A stretch of 64,000 nt of DNA from Anopheles merus (lineage: Eukaryota > Arthropoda > Insecta > Diptera > Culicidae), in assembly GCF_017562075.2 (NCBI RefSeq), contig NC_054082.1, positions 28,008,231 through 28,072,230 of the forward strand. Reading direction: 5' to 3'. Below, piece by piece: positions 50,798 through 62,192 of the stretch. The position numbers and the translations under genes were made by a program. Within the stretch, counting starts at the first letter, position 1, and every line of letters begins with the position of its first letter. The notes below the pieces were generated by a model. It was not told the origin of the DNA and did no database searches. It worked only from the letters and a program-made list of their open reading frames with translations.

Positions 50798-53700
50798 TTA
50801 ATTATCGGCCCCCGTTGCGCTGGAGGATGCACTGTTGCCACCGCCGCCGCCGCTGCCACCACCGTCCGCACTGCTGCCCTCGCTGCCGACGCTGTTCGCG
50901 TGCTTCCGCCCAGTTTCCGGACCGCCGAGCTTCTCCTCGCGTGGCCGCGCGTTGCCGAAGATGGCGGCCGATTGCTTCGTTTCTGCCAGCGCGTTCAGCG
51001 GCGCGTTCGTCGAGCGCGGGGCCAGCTTCAGCCGGGGCCGTTCCTCCATGTTGAGATTGGGGTTGGAGGGTGGCGGGTAGTTGGACGGCGCACCGTCTTT
51101 TCTTCGCTCGTTGTCTCGGTATTGATTATTACGACCATAATTGCCGTACCTATTGCCATCGTCGCGACCGTAGTTGTCGCGATCGTTGTAGCGACCACCG
51201 CCAGCACCGCCACGCCCATCCCGGCCTCCATCGCGATCGTTATCGCGGCTCCATTCGTCGCGACCACCACCATCCCGCTCGTCGCCAAAGTTTCCGTACC
51301 TCCCTCGGTTCGGTGCCCGGTCTGTGGCGGTTGGGCGAAAAAGGGAAGAAGAAAGAAAAGTTTTATAATAAGCGAGGAAAGCAGGCGAAAGGATTTTTCG
51401 ATGAAGCATCAATGAAGAAACGGATTAAATATAGAAATCAACAGTGCAACGAAGATACGAAATTGACATTCCTTTTGTGGTGCTACACAAGGGTACAGCG
51501 ACACGACAAACAATCAAAGCAGCGTGCTCGCGAACGATAGGTTTGAAATGGGCTAAAATTTAAACAAAAAGAATGTAATGTACTGAAATTATAGCAAAGA
51601 AAAATTATAAAAATGTAATCGCACAACGTGCAGCTAAAACTCCTTGGAACCCCCCTTAATGGATGGCCGTCGTTTAAGAACCTACTGTCCTAGTACGCAC
51701 TAACGCATCAAAATTGCATATTATACTAACAAACTAAGTATGAAAAGAAAGAAAAGCGCTCAAATGTTAAACAACGACACTTGAGGATTAGTTTTCCATT
51801 CCAATCTCCCAGCCAATCGATAGGGCGACTATACTACACGAAAGCTACAGTAGCAATAATAATAATAATCATGCAGAAGGCAGGCTCGCGCAATGTCTAC
51901 AATAAGATGTACAACAGCAAGAATTATGTGATGCGATCGGCACACCGCTGGGACGATCGGTCTTTACCATTATAGTTATTTGGACGTCCACCGCGGTTTC
52001 TATCGTAATCGTTTCGGGAGTAATCGTTACTATAATTTCTATCCATACCACCACTTCCGCCGCCGCCGCCGCTGCCGCCGACGCCACCACCACCACCACT
52101 GCCGATCGGCCGATTATTCATCTGGTTAGGTCCGCCACGGTTGAAACCGCCACCGCCGCCGCCGCCACCACCATTGCCTGGTCCACCGGGTCCGCCACGA
52201 TTCTGTTGACCACCGCGCCTGTTAAAACCTCCACTTTAGGTTTAAGAAAAGAGAAGAAAAGGGAAACACCATCAGTAACCATCTCAAGAAACATGCTATA
52301 AAAAAGCGTATTAAGCATAGTAGACATTGGTGAAAGCAGTGTTGTATAGTTGTACAGAATCGACCACGCACGTAGCCTAAAGCGATAATGCACATGTGGC
52401 AGCCATTGTGTGCTATCAAAAGATTAAACCAAGATTAAAGCGATATCGATAGCATATATGTCCAATCGCTTCAATCTGCGTGCGAACATTCGACACTATG
52501 ACGTAACGGCTGAGGGATTCAGGGATGGTGGTCCTTTCTGCCTTTCGATTGGCGCCACAATGGTTTTGTATACGTACCGGTCGTTCTTCTTTTGCTCGGC
52601 CACATCAATCCGCAGCGGTTCCGGTCGATCGTTCAGCACTATCATGCCATCTAGCTGGAGCACCTTCTCCAAATCCTCGAGAGTATCGAATTCGACGTAG
52701 CAAAAGCCTTTGAATACGTCCGTTTCCTTGTCCTTCACTAGACGCACGCTCTTCACCGCGTACTCTTTGAAGATGGCGTTAATGTCGCCCTGCACGACCC
52801 CGTTGGGAAGGTTGCCGACGTACGCAAGGTACGGTGGTTCCGTCGGGAGCGGTTTACGGGCCCGATCTCCATATCTGTGCGAAGGAGGGGGGGAAAAGAA
52901 AAGACGGGAACATTAGTATTAAATTCGTAGCACTTCGCGCGCATGTTGCACAAATTCCATCAAAGAAAGCAAGATATGTAAGGGAACCGCGGCTGGGGCT
53001 GTTGAACAATTGCCCTATTTTAATCTGAAATAACAGGAATCCGGGAAAAGCTGATTGTTTGCCTCTTTTAATTTGGCTACTGTAGGTGCAGCGGCTACCC
53101 GGCATAATGACCGTGACGGTGGCTATTTATAGTCGGTAATATATTTTGTTTTTAGCAGCACAACCGCTGCCACTGCCGCCGACCACTTCCTGATGGTGGC
53201 GAGGAATTTGCAGCCTTTTGGAAGTCTCCGGCTTTCCATGCGTTTTCTTCACCGGCACATATTACGAAACCGGCAGCTTTATATTTCACATCCAGGTTTA
53301 ATATTCGATTTCAGGGCAAGGGCGGTCGGTTCTCAGCATTCTCACGAGGCGCGTCCCAGCGCTCAGGTTTGTGCGTTTGCATCAGCATGTGCGCATGCAT
53401 TGTAGTAGTTGCTCTGCCCCAAAAGCACACAAACAAAACATTACTTTCCACGTTGGGATTGGTTTTCGCGGCATGGTGGCCTTTTTCCTGAGCGGCTTAA
53501 ATTAGTGACATCCGTGTTTCGAACGGTACCATCGTTTCCAGCTGTACCTCTGCTCATCCGGCGTTTGGATGTTCGTCAGCAATACACACCACCCCAAACC
53601 GTTTCCACATACACTCGCCCCACTGGCTCAACCCGTCAAGCTCAGGTAGACATCATCCACCACGAGTTTGTGCTGCACCAAGAAAGCGGTCGTTCGGTCG

Positions 53701-53892
53701 GTCGGTGTTCCCGATTGCCTTCACTTGCCACGCTGACCGCGGCCAGCGGCCGAGCATCACTACTGGTGCAATGTGTGATCACCTTCTTTCGCCACCGTTT
53801 GCAACACGTTGCACAGATATCGACGCAGATTTACCATGAAATTGAGCTCGTTTCATTTACCTATTATTATCGTGTGTACCTCTGCCTGCCAT
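50798..53892 (-). CDS. eIF4H: Eukaryotic translation initiation factor 4H
   Basis: RNA-binding cofactor that stimulates eIF4A helicase during cap-dependent initiation in the cytoplasm. Four exons join in frame to 372 residues: 53892-53861, 52874-52578, 52233-51968, 51321-50798. Exon 1 encodes MAGRGTHDNN plus two bases, found by matching phase and the usual MAG start. Exon 2 holds the single RRM, with RNP2 AYVGNLP and RNP1 KGFCYVEF after KPLPTEPPY. Exons 3-4 encode Gly-rich, Arg/Asp/Tyr-rich low-complexity sequence. The conserved tail RPRLKLAPRS..ETKQSAAIFGNARPREEKLG is the eIF4H/eIF4B-type C-terminal motif. It ends in a Gly/Ser tract. The protein is longer than human eIF4H (about 248) because of the low-complexity parts. 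Intron 1 is about 1 kb. Confidence 0.9.
52684..52723 (+). repeat. Source copy of a 40-base duplication (inside eIF4H exon 2)
   Basis: This stretch of RRM coding sequence recurs base for base, in the same orientation, at 54474-54513. Confidence 0.9.
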
Positions 53893-54225
53893 ATTATATT
53901 TGCGATTAAGGCAGGCGCGTGGTGTCGCGAGTCTAGAAAATCCTTTTCCTTTTCTTTTCGCTGTCAGTTGACGTTTGTCAAACCGGTCCCATCGCACGGT
54001 GGTCGAACAGTGGTTAAACGCTTTTAAAAAATGGTTTTAACCGTTATGTATCAGGCTAAATCTATACATCAATGTTTACTATTTGGAGCACACCCAGCTC
54101 CATTTCATTAGGGTCCAGGTTCATAAATCAGAATCATACCCACACAAAAAGTAGATTAAGATGTATTTAATTTAGTCTACAGTATGTCATCAACCACTAC
54201 ATACTATCAATTGATAAATTTATAG

Positions 54226-54402
54226 CTATGTAACCTTCCCGTCACGGGTTCAACACCCGAATGGACCTTGCCCCCTTACGTAGGACTTGACTATCCTTCT
54301 GTGGATTATCAATAAGTCACTGAAAGCCAAGTCCACAAGTTGTGTTAAGGTAGACCCTGACCGACAACGGTTGTTGCACCAAAGAAGAGGAAGAAGAAAA
54401 AT
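54226..54402 (+). mobile_element. tRNA-derived SINE-like element
   Basis: GGTTCAACACC at 54247-54257 fits the Pol III B box GGTTCRANNCC. It is followed by unique-looking sequence and a tail of AAGAAG repeats (CACCAAAGAAGAGGAAG). This arrangement, and the stretch around GACCGACAACGGTTGTTG, resembles anopheline SINE200-type elements as I remember them. The A box is weak and the 5' end and target duplication are not defined. Confidence 0.55.
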
Positions 54403-54473
54403 CTTCCGTAATATGTTTAGAGAAATATTTTATATCAAACGATTCATCATTGATAGGTCGCTATCAAGGACGC

Positions 54474-54513
54474 TATCGAATTCGACGTAGCAAAAGCCTT
54501 TGAATACGTCCGT
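54474..54513 (+). repeat. 40-base duplicate of eIF4H exon sequence
   Basis: Identical over 40 bases to 52684-52723 within the eIF4H RRM exon; similarity stops abruptly on both sides. Confidence 0.9.
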
Positions 54514-55085
54514 ATTGAATGAAAACATCTTTTAATGTTTTTTTTTTAAATAAAATTAGCAACTTAATTTTGATCAGAAGATTTCATCATTATTACATAA
54601 TGTGCTTAAATCTTGTATACTTTTAATCATAGTAAATAACTACATATTTTGTATCTTTGCAATGCAAAATTTAGTTGCTATTGAAAAGGTTAACAAAAAG
54701 AAATCACCACCCTGTGTTTGCGCGGGGCAAAATATCCCAGCCCACGGTGCTATTCGAAGAAAAATTACCTCCATCTGCACGTTGACAGCACGTTGTGCTG
54801 TTTGCCGGAGAGTGTTCCGAATTTTGATTATTTTTCTACGAAATGTGGTTCTCCTGACAGTTGTGCTATATAAAAAAACGCGACTCAAGCACATGGTTTC
54901 TATCTATTGCCATCGTCGTATGCCCGGTGTGTGTGGTGTCGTACTCGCTAAAATATTGTGTAATTATTCGTTTGCCATCGTTTGTGCACGTTGTTTAGTT
55001 TGTTAGTTCGCTGCAGGATCGTTCCGTTGCAGAAGTGTGCTAATAATCTCGATCGTGTTGCTGGTGCATCCCGCAAGGTGCCACG

Positions 55086-58000
55086 ATGAAGGAGCAATCC
55101 GGCCGCAAGGCTGGCATGCTGATGGACAAAACGGTATTCGGCTACTTTAAGCATTTCGTCAGTGACGACGATGAGGCGCGGGTGAAAGGCGCCTGCGGGT
55201 TGATCGAGTTTCTGTGCAACGGCCAGAAAAACAAGCCTCACAACGGTACCGACGATGCCGAGGAAGAATCCGTTGTTCCTGTAGGTTATGAGCTGCGTGT
55301 GTTTTCTGGCGAAATGCAAACCAATTGAAACCTTTTGTTCTCTTTCGCAGAAAACGGCCGAAACTGCATACGCACTGAAGCGCTTGGTCCGCGGCGTAGG
55401 TTCGATGCAAAACGACTCGCGCATCGGTTTCTTCACCGCGCTCGTAGGGCTGCTGGAACGATTGCGCGGCAGGGAGGATGAATGCCCGTCGGTGACGGAA
55501 CTGTTTACGTTGGTTAAATCGGAACTCACCGAGTCCGAGCTTGGGGAAGGGGAGGAAGAAAAGCATAAAACTCCACTCGAGCTGCGCATCGGAAAGATTC
55601 TCGTTTGCGGTGCCATTATAAAGTCGGGCCTGATCGACGATGCGTCCGAGCTGGAGCTGCAAACGGTGCTGAAAACGCTGAAGAAGGACATGTACAAAAT
55701 GCTCGTACCGCTGGTGTACACGTTTCTGAACGAGCTGGCCAACCGGCTCGAGGCGTCCAAGTTTTCCAAAGTGTTCTGGCCCGTGTTCGAGCCGGTGCTG
55801 AACGTGCCGAAGGAAAAGCACACCATCGATTCGGCGTTCTTTCTGCTGCAGCTGTCCACCGGGCCGCACAAGAAGCTGATCAATCAAAAGTACTTCGAGC
55901 GCAACTTCAGTGCCCCGAAGCTGCTGCACGAGCATAACTTTCCCTTCCTGGCGCAGCTGCTGTTCGGCATTGGCAGCACGATGGGGATCAATCACCCGTT
56001 CTACGAGTGTCTGCTGCGGGAGCTGAACAAGCAAAATACGCTGGTGCCGTTCTGGCGTGACGCTATCGTGCCCGTGTTGGAGCAGGAGAACCGAAGCTCC
56101 AAGCCGAAGCACCGCGACATCATCGTGCTACGGTTGGTGGTATCGGTTTTCAACCTGCTGGAAGATGGCACCCTCGTGCCGGAAGTGTTGCAGCCAGCGT
56201 TTGTAAAGTTTCTCGTCAACAATCTGAAAAATCGAAACAAATACAGCGAGGACGTGCGCAACCTGTACCAGGAAGTGTGCGCCGCACTGCTGCAAACCTA
56301 TCCCAAGATGCAGGACGAAAGCGCTCGGCTGGAAACGCTGCGCCGTCTGATGCATGCCCCGGGGAGTGTTCTGATCGAGAAGTACGCGAATTGCAAGCTG
56401 CTGCACAATCTGCTCACCACACTGTCGGCGGAAAGCTTACGCACCGTGGGGAGTGAACTGAAGGCGACCATACTGGATGAGGCGGGGACGGGCACGAACG
56501 GGGAGCGGTCGTACGCTGCCTACATGCTGCAGCGGTTGCTCTCCCTCCGTCAGCTGACCACACAATCGGATGACAAAGGACAGGCGGAGGGGTGGCACCA
56601 GGAGGTGGTAAAGTTTTTGCTCACGCTCGGCGTGTTTTACTCCGCGGACGGGGTAAGTGTGCTGAAGGCTTCCAAGCAGGACAAAGCACTCTCAGCCGAG
56701 CTGGCGAAGACGATGCGCGGACTGTTCTTCAGCTCGCTTCAACACCGCCATCCGAAGCTGTCGGTCGAGCGCGCCTTCCTGCTCTCGATCGTACGCCACG
56801 TGGACGAGGTGATGCGTGCGCACGGGACGAAGTGTCTGCGCAGCGCGCTGACCGACGAGCAGATGTCCTGCTGGAATAAGATGTTTGCTACGGTGACGAG
56901 CGAATCGTCGCCGGTCGGCAAGAAGCAAAAAAGCAAAAAACGCCCATCCATAGGCGACGCAGCGGAAACGCAATGCGACACGGTGTTTCACATACTGCTG
57001 ATGCACATGGGGCTGCATCTGTTTAGCGATCCGGAAGTAGCGTGCAGCTCCATCGAGGAGCTCGAGTGCGTGATGAAGCGCATCGAGGAGAAGGCCAAGC
57101 AGCGGCGCCAGGGTAGCAATGGGGATGCCAACGCTGGCAGTAAGAAGAAGAGGGCCAGCGAGTTGACGATCGAGCTGGAACCGGCCGAACCCGAGTGGAT
57201 CGAGGTAGTGGTGGATCTGTTCCTGAATCTGCTTTCGCAAAATTCGCACCTGCTGCGCAACGTGATTGCGCACCTGTTTCCGCATCTGTCGAGCGAGATA
57301 ACGCTTCCGGCGCTCAATCAAATTCTGTCGGTGATCAACCTGAAGGACAAATCGAACCCACTGACGGTACCGGGTGATGAGGATGAAAGCGAGGCGGAAG
57401 AGGTGGAGGACGATGAGAATGGTTCCTCGGACAGTGGCGAGGAAGAAGACGAAGAAGAGGAAGATGAGGAGGAAAGCGTAAAGAAGCACGCAGCAAACGG
57501 GGATGGCAATGAGGAGGATGACGAGGAAGACGATGAGGACGACGACGAGGACATAATGGGAGACGAGGAGGAGGAAGACAACATTACGGACACCATGCGG
57601 GCAGCGATACAGACGGCACTGGGTGGAGCGAATCCGGAAACCGACACCGAATCGGTAGATCTGGACGAAATGGACGAGGAGCAGGGACGTCGGCTGGATC
57701 AAGCGCTAACGGCAGCGTTCCGGGCGTTCCGCAAGAAGCAATCCGCACGCAAGCGAAAGGGACCGACGAAGGCGGAAAAGCAGATGGACATCGTGCTGAC
57801 GCACTTCCGGATGCGCGTGCTCGACCTGGTCGATGCGTACCTCAAGCACGAACCGGACATGCTGCTCTGCCTCGAGCTGATGCTGTACATCTTCGAAATG
57901 CTGCCGGTGGCCTTGCGCGAGGAGTCCAAGTACGAGTCGATTCTGACGCGCTACCGACAGATCTTCACCACGCTGAACCGCATCAAGAAGTTCAAACGGG

Positions 58001-59322
58001 ACGCGGAGGACGTGCGGCCGGAGCAGCTGGAACAGATACTGCGCGATTTGATCGAGAAGGTCGCTAAGGGTGCCGCCTTCCCGGAGCGCAACGAGTACCT
58101 GCTGAAGGCGTGCCAGTTCATCGTCATCTGCAGCCAGGTGTTGGGCAAGGAGGCGGCAGCCGGTGGTGCCAGTGGTCCCAACGCGGTGGACAGAATGTTC
58201 GGCGAGCTGCTGGAAGAGTTCATCACAAACCGCAACCCGTCGCTGGCGTTCAGCGCGTTTCAGAGCCTGTTCCAGATGCAGTGGAGCGGCGTGTGGCACC
58301 TGACCGGTAAGCTGGTGCACGGTGGGCTGCAGGTAGGCACGGTACGTGCGATTCGCCGAATACAGACACTGCAGTTGCTGCGAGAGCTGTTGCGGAATCG
58401 CCGACTGCTGAACGCGGATCAGGCCCGCGCGGCCGGTGAGCTGCGGACGATCTGTTCCGACGGGATCGCACCGTACGTGGCGCAACTGGAGGCTGCAGTT
58501 GTCGCTGGCGATCGCACCATCGGACAGAATGAACTGTACGAGCTGCTGCTGGTGCTCAGCGAAGTGCATCATCTTCCATCGCATCTAGCAGCAGCCCCAT
58601 CCGTTGCCGGTAGCAACGGCAAGAAAGTGGCCAAAAATCAGCAACAGTCTCTGCTAAATTGGGAAACAATCGGCACCCAGATACAGTCGATGCGCCTATT
58701 CGCCCTTAACGCGCAAACGATGGCCACCTATCGGCAGTTCTGTAACCGTTGGCATCTGAAGCCGATCAGCAACGATGGACTGCCGTTGCTGAAGGAGAAC
58801 GGGCTGAATGCGGTGGAAGCGACAAACGACGAAAAGCTTACCACAAACGGTGCTGGTGGCGGCACCAACGTGTCTAAAAAGGGTAAGGGCAAAAAACAGA
58901 AAACAACGAACGGTGAGGAGGACGAGGAAGAGGAGAAGGAGGAAGAGGATGCTCCACACCTGCTGAACGGCCACAGTGCAAACGACGATAGTAGTGCAGC
59001 TGAAGAGGAAACTGACGAACGTGGGGGTAAGGCGAAGCGCAAGCAAAAGAAGGGCAAGGCGACAAACGGCCATAGTGCTGCCAATGGAAACGCGCAAGAA
59101 GAGGAGCAGCACAATGATGAGAACGGCGAGGAAAGGATGGAAGTCACTGAAGAGCCAACCAACCGGAAGCGCAAGAACGACAAGATATTGCAGAATGGTG
59201 CGGCCAGCGAAGACGGCGTATCGTCTAAGATGGAAAAGCGACGGCGAAAGGAGGCCTTGTTGCAGGCCGCTTCCGAAGGCATGGAAGAATTTTCGTTTGC
59301 GAGGGCTATACAGATAGAGTAA
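55086..59322 (+). CDS. Mybbp1A: MYB-binding protein 1A / Pol5-like nucleolar protein
   Basis: Large HEAT-like repeat nucleolar protein. Yeast Pol5 and animal MYBBP1A act in rRNA synthesis, ribosome assembly and transcriptional repression; despite the name DNA polymerase phi they are not polymerases. Exons 55086-55280 and 55351-59322 join in frame to 1,388 residues. The N-terminal family block is clear (TVFGYFKHF..KGACGLIEFL, YALKRLVRGVGSMQNDSRIGFFTALVGLL). Helical repeats fill the body. A very acidic tract of Glu/Asp runs at about residues 700-790, and the C-terminus is Lys/Arg-rich (KRKQKKGK, KRRRKEALL), as for a nucleolar protein. The first ATG fits the family start. No missing parts seen. 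Confidence 0.9.
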
Positions 59323-59953
59323 AACGTTCACTACACACACAGATGTTAGTGTGTGCATGCACACGCGGGAGTTTTAGCGTGAGGCGCAACGTGTTTAAGT
59401 TAAGCATTTTTAATGTGAAAATCATTAAATATCGCTCTTCAATAATTTGGAACGCTTTCTCCTGTTTTGTGGGAAGGCATCCGAACTGTTGTGGTATTGC
59501 TTGGGCTTTTAGTACCCATGCAAACGTTTCTAATTTCTGTTTTTCATATCTGAGGGCGAATAAACATACAGTGAGACATAATATTGACCTACAGAAAGGA
59601 AAAACTCGATAACGAACGATCGAACCCAGCTAGATAGGTAGCAGAGTGTGAGGCGAAGTCCCCACTTATTTCATTTAAGGTGTGAGCCGGCACCTAAACA
59701 TTATAGTGTGTAAATTTTAGGACATTAAAAAGTGAATAAATTTAAAATACCCCTTGAAATGATGCGAAGTATTAAAGGCCTTTTCGTTTTTCAATTTCTT
59801 TCCTAGCAAACAGCTCCAGACATCAAGCTTCTCCGTTGATCCTATGTTTAACCGTTAAATTATATTGCTAAAGTTCTACTTTAGAAAATCAAACCACAAC
59901 ACGATTGGGGTTTACAATTCCTTCCTATTATCCTCCGCTTCGATTTGTCCCGC
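59323..59953. other. Convergent 3' flanks of MYBBP1A and mRpS6
   Basis: No gene. Plus-strand poly(A) hexamers lie at 59559-59564 and 59735-59740. None was clearly identified for mRpS6 on the minus strand. Confidence 0.6.
59559..59564 (+). terminator. Candidate poly(A) signal of MYBBP1A
   Basis: AATAAA 237 bases after the stop codon. A second one follows at 59735-59740. Confidence 0.5.
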
Positions 59954-60486
59954 TCACTTCTGGAAAGGATAGTAATCCAGCCCGGTATTGTACTGGAACA
60001 CTTTCTTAGTCTTGTTGCGCTCGGCCGTCGCGATCATCTTCTGCACGTCCTTGCGGTACGCGGGCGGCAGCAGCTCCTCGTGCAGCGTGCAGGTGATCTC
60101 TTCCTGTTGTGAAACGTCCGCCCGATAGATTCGCTTGCGTATGATGTCCACATCGCGCCCATACTCCTCGTCCAGATCGTCGATGGCGGCCGGTGGTGTG
60201 TCGAATTTGAACACAAAGTACGACCCCGTCCGATGCACTAGACCGTGGGCGCTGGTTTTGAATGGCAGTGGCTTGGTGCCCAAATTATCCAGCTTTCGTA
60301 TGATGCCGCCTTTGTCGAAGATAGCAGTTGCGGTCCGTTTCAGCGTGGCGACCATATCGGGCTGTTGGAGGGAGAGGCGTTGATGTGTGTGGTTAACTGT
60401 TGGCTTCGTTATGTGTACCACTTTCACGATGTGTATCTTACCCGGGACATTTGCCGCAGAATGACGGACAGCTCGTACGTAGGCAT
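59954..60486 (-). CDS. mRpS6: Mitochondrial ribosomal protein S6
   Basis: Component of the small subunit of the mitochondrial ribosome, bS6 family. Exons 60486-60442 and 60361-59954 join in frame to 150 residues, the usual insect size. Exon 1 gives MPTYELSVILRQMSR, the first beta strand of the S6 fold. Exon 2 continues PDMVATLKRTA..DKGGIIRKLDNLG, the characteristic S6 turn, then HRTGSYFVFKFD and a conserved tail AYRKDVQKMI..NTGLDYYPFQK. Without exon 1 the protein would lack its first strand, which is why the spliced model was chosen over the longer unspliced frame. No classical presequence is seen, as in other animal S6 proteins. Confidence 0.94.
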
Positions 60487-61095
60487 CGCGGAGAATTCGG
60501 AGCTAATCGAAGGATTGATCAGGATGCCGTGCCGGGTGTTATTTAATCCTGCTTAATCAAAACAACACCGCCATGTGAGTTTGACAGCAGTGAGACGATG
60601 GTGAGAAAAACATCTCACTATGCTGGTGGATTTTGTTTTCGCGAGCTCGTCAACGCTTCAAATCCGTGCGAATTTGAGTTCCCTTCGCTGGCGACGCTTT
60701 TTGTAAGTAGTTGTGACGGTTTTTTACTTTTCGAGAGAGGTTTTATGAAGGTACAAGATGGCCGCCAAAAAACTCGCGCTGGTGTGCGATTATGTTAGTG
60801 GACAAAATTAAATGTCTAAAAAATATACTCCACTGCCTCCCCCCCCCCCTCCTCATTAATGGCCTTCATCCTCACTTGCTCATACCCCAAGCGCCACAGA
60901 TTAAGCTTAAACGACTGGAAAATTTAATATCCATATAAAAAAATGAAAGCTCCACAGCTTCATTGGTTTGATCAATAGATGGCGTATTACAACTCATCAT
61001 TATATTGCTATCCTGTTCTTGCAATGTGTTTCGACAAGTTTCATCTTATCATGACCTATATAGCCTTATAACTTTCTGAGCAAAAATCTATGTGA

Positions 61096-61139
61096 ATGGT
61101 CGTGTGGTCAGATACGTGGGTATCAACACCAACGACCAT
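61096..61139. repeat. Imperfect hairpin, tRNA-like composition
   Basis: ATGGTCGT pairs with ACGACCAT, TGGT with ACCA, and GATAC with GTATC around a GTGG loop, with small bulges. Part of it (GGTATCAACACC) resembles a degenerate B box. It does not fold as a tRNA cloverleaf by eye. Confidence 0.6.
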
Positions 61140-61379
61140 AACTCAATTCTCACTTGCTTCAGTACTGGTGGTTTCCATTGGAGTTTAGTAATTAAACAAT
61201 TGTATCGCCGTTCTAGTTCTAGCGATGCATAACTTCAATGCGAAACCATACAACAGTACAGAGGAAATGAGAAAGCTCTCCTCCAAGCGATGAAGCTCAA
61301 CTGGTTGGGGTATCCCACCAACAGAGAGCGCCACCAGCTTTTTTGCTATTTTTAGAATGAATGAGTCGTTTGCCGTCTG

Positions 61380-61453
61380 CTAAACGAAGTCTTTCTATAT
61401 TCCGTTTAGGTAGAGAACTTGAGTCGTTTAGAAGCCGTTTAGTGGTCGTTTAG
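61380..61453. repeat. Cluster of CGTTTAG repeats
   Basis: Direct copies at 61403, 61425, 61436 and 61447, plus one inverted copy (CTAAACG) at 61380. The last three lie 11 bases apart, about one helical turn. Confidence 0.75.
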
Positions 61454-62192
61454 TGGATTTGTGGCACTTGGGACATGTTTCGCTATTGAATCAGCTGATT
61501 CGGTGGTGACTTTTTGAACTGTACATCTTCATTTGCGGGTGATCTTGACGCTGAGGGAATCTGTTGAATGGGGAAAGCCGGTATTGAACTTTTCACTTTT
61601 TAATGTATTTATTTCTTCCCAGTTGTGTCGACGCCATTCGCGTGCCTTGCCGTTTGATGGTTACGAAGCTATATCAAACAAGTGTAGGTGTAGGTTGAAC
61701 TCAAATAATTAAAAAGCTGTAAGCTTTGCATTTCCGGTGGCAATATTATTTTATGATATTTCGTATTATGACCGCTGCAGGCGTGCGGCCACTTTAAACT
61801 GCGTTGTGCAGCATTCCTACGGCATTCCTTACTCATTAATTTTAATAACATTTGCATGAAACTGTAGTCAATTTCAATGGAAATTATCAATAAAATTATG
61901 CATTTCTAATTCACAACACCGCCGTGGGTGTGGGCCTGTACTTAAGTGGGAGAGGGGGGCACAAAAGCTCACCTCGAAACGAGCACTGTGAGCGAGTAAA
62001 GGACGGCTTGAGAAAATGAGCGAGATGCAGCTATTTTCGAACGTCAAAAACCCTCGCCTTGCCCTGCGGGAAACCCTCGCTCGAAACGTCAAACGTCGTT
62101 TTTGACTTGTCACGCTCGTCTCTGTTTTGTAGTTCCTTGTTCGCTACGATTTAATTGTTTGCCAACTACAGCAGTGAAAAGAGCTTTGCGAA

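Larger units (their letters stand above)
53893..55085. other. Divergent intergenic region eIF4H / MYBBP1A
   Basis: Holds both promoters plus a SINE-like element (about 54226-54402) and a 40-base duplicate of eIF4H sequence (54474-54513). No gene recognised. Confidence 0.6.
60487..62192. other. Divergent intergenic region mRpS6 / Rpt2
   Basis: 1.7 kb with no supported gene. It contains a C-run near 60841-60853, a 17-base-pair imperfect hairpin at 61096-61139, a cluster of CGTTTAG repeats at 61380-61453, and the Rpt2 promoter on its right. Confidence 0.6.

Noticed and set aside
56692..57702. 336-codon minus-strand frame opposite MYBBP1A
   Set aside because: Mirror of the coding exon; no recognisable domain or splice context.
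60598..60798. Short frame after the mRpS6 promoter
   Set aside because: 66 codons, no start context or conserved motif.
61096..61139. tRNA gene
   Set aside because: The paired arms form one hairpin and do not make a cloverleaf; no acceptor stem plus T arm in the right geometry.
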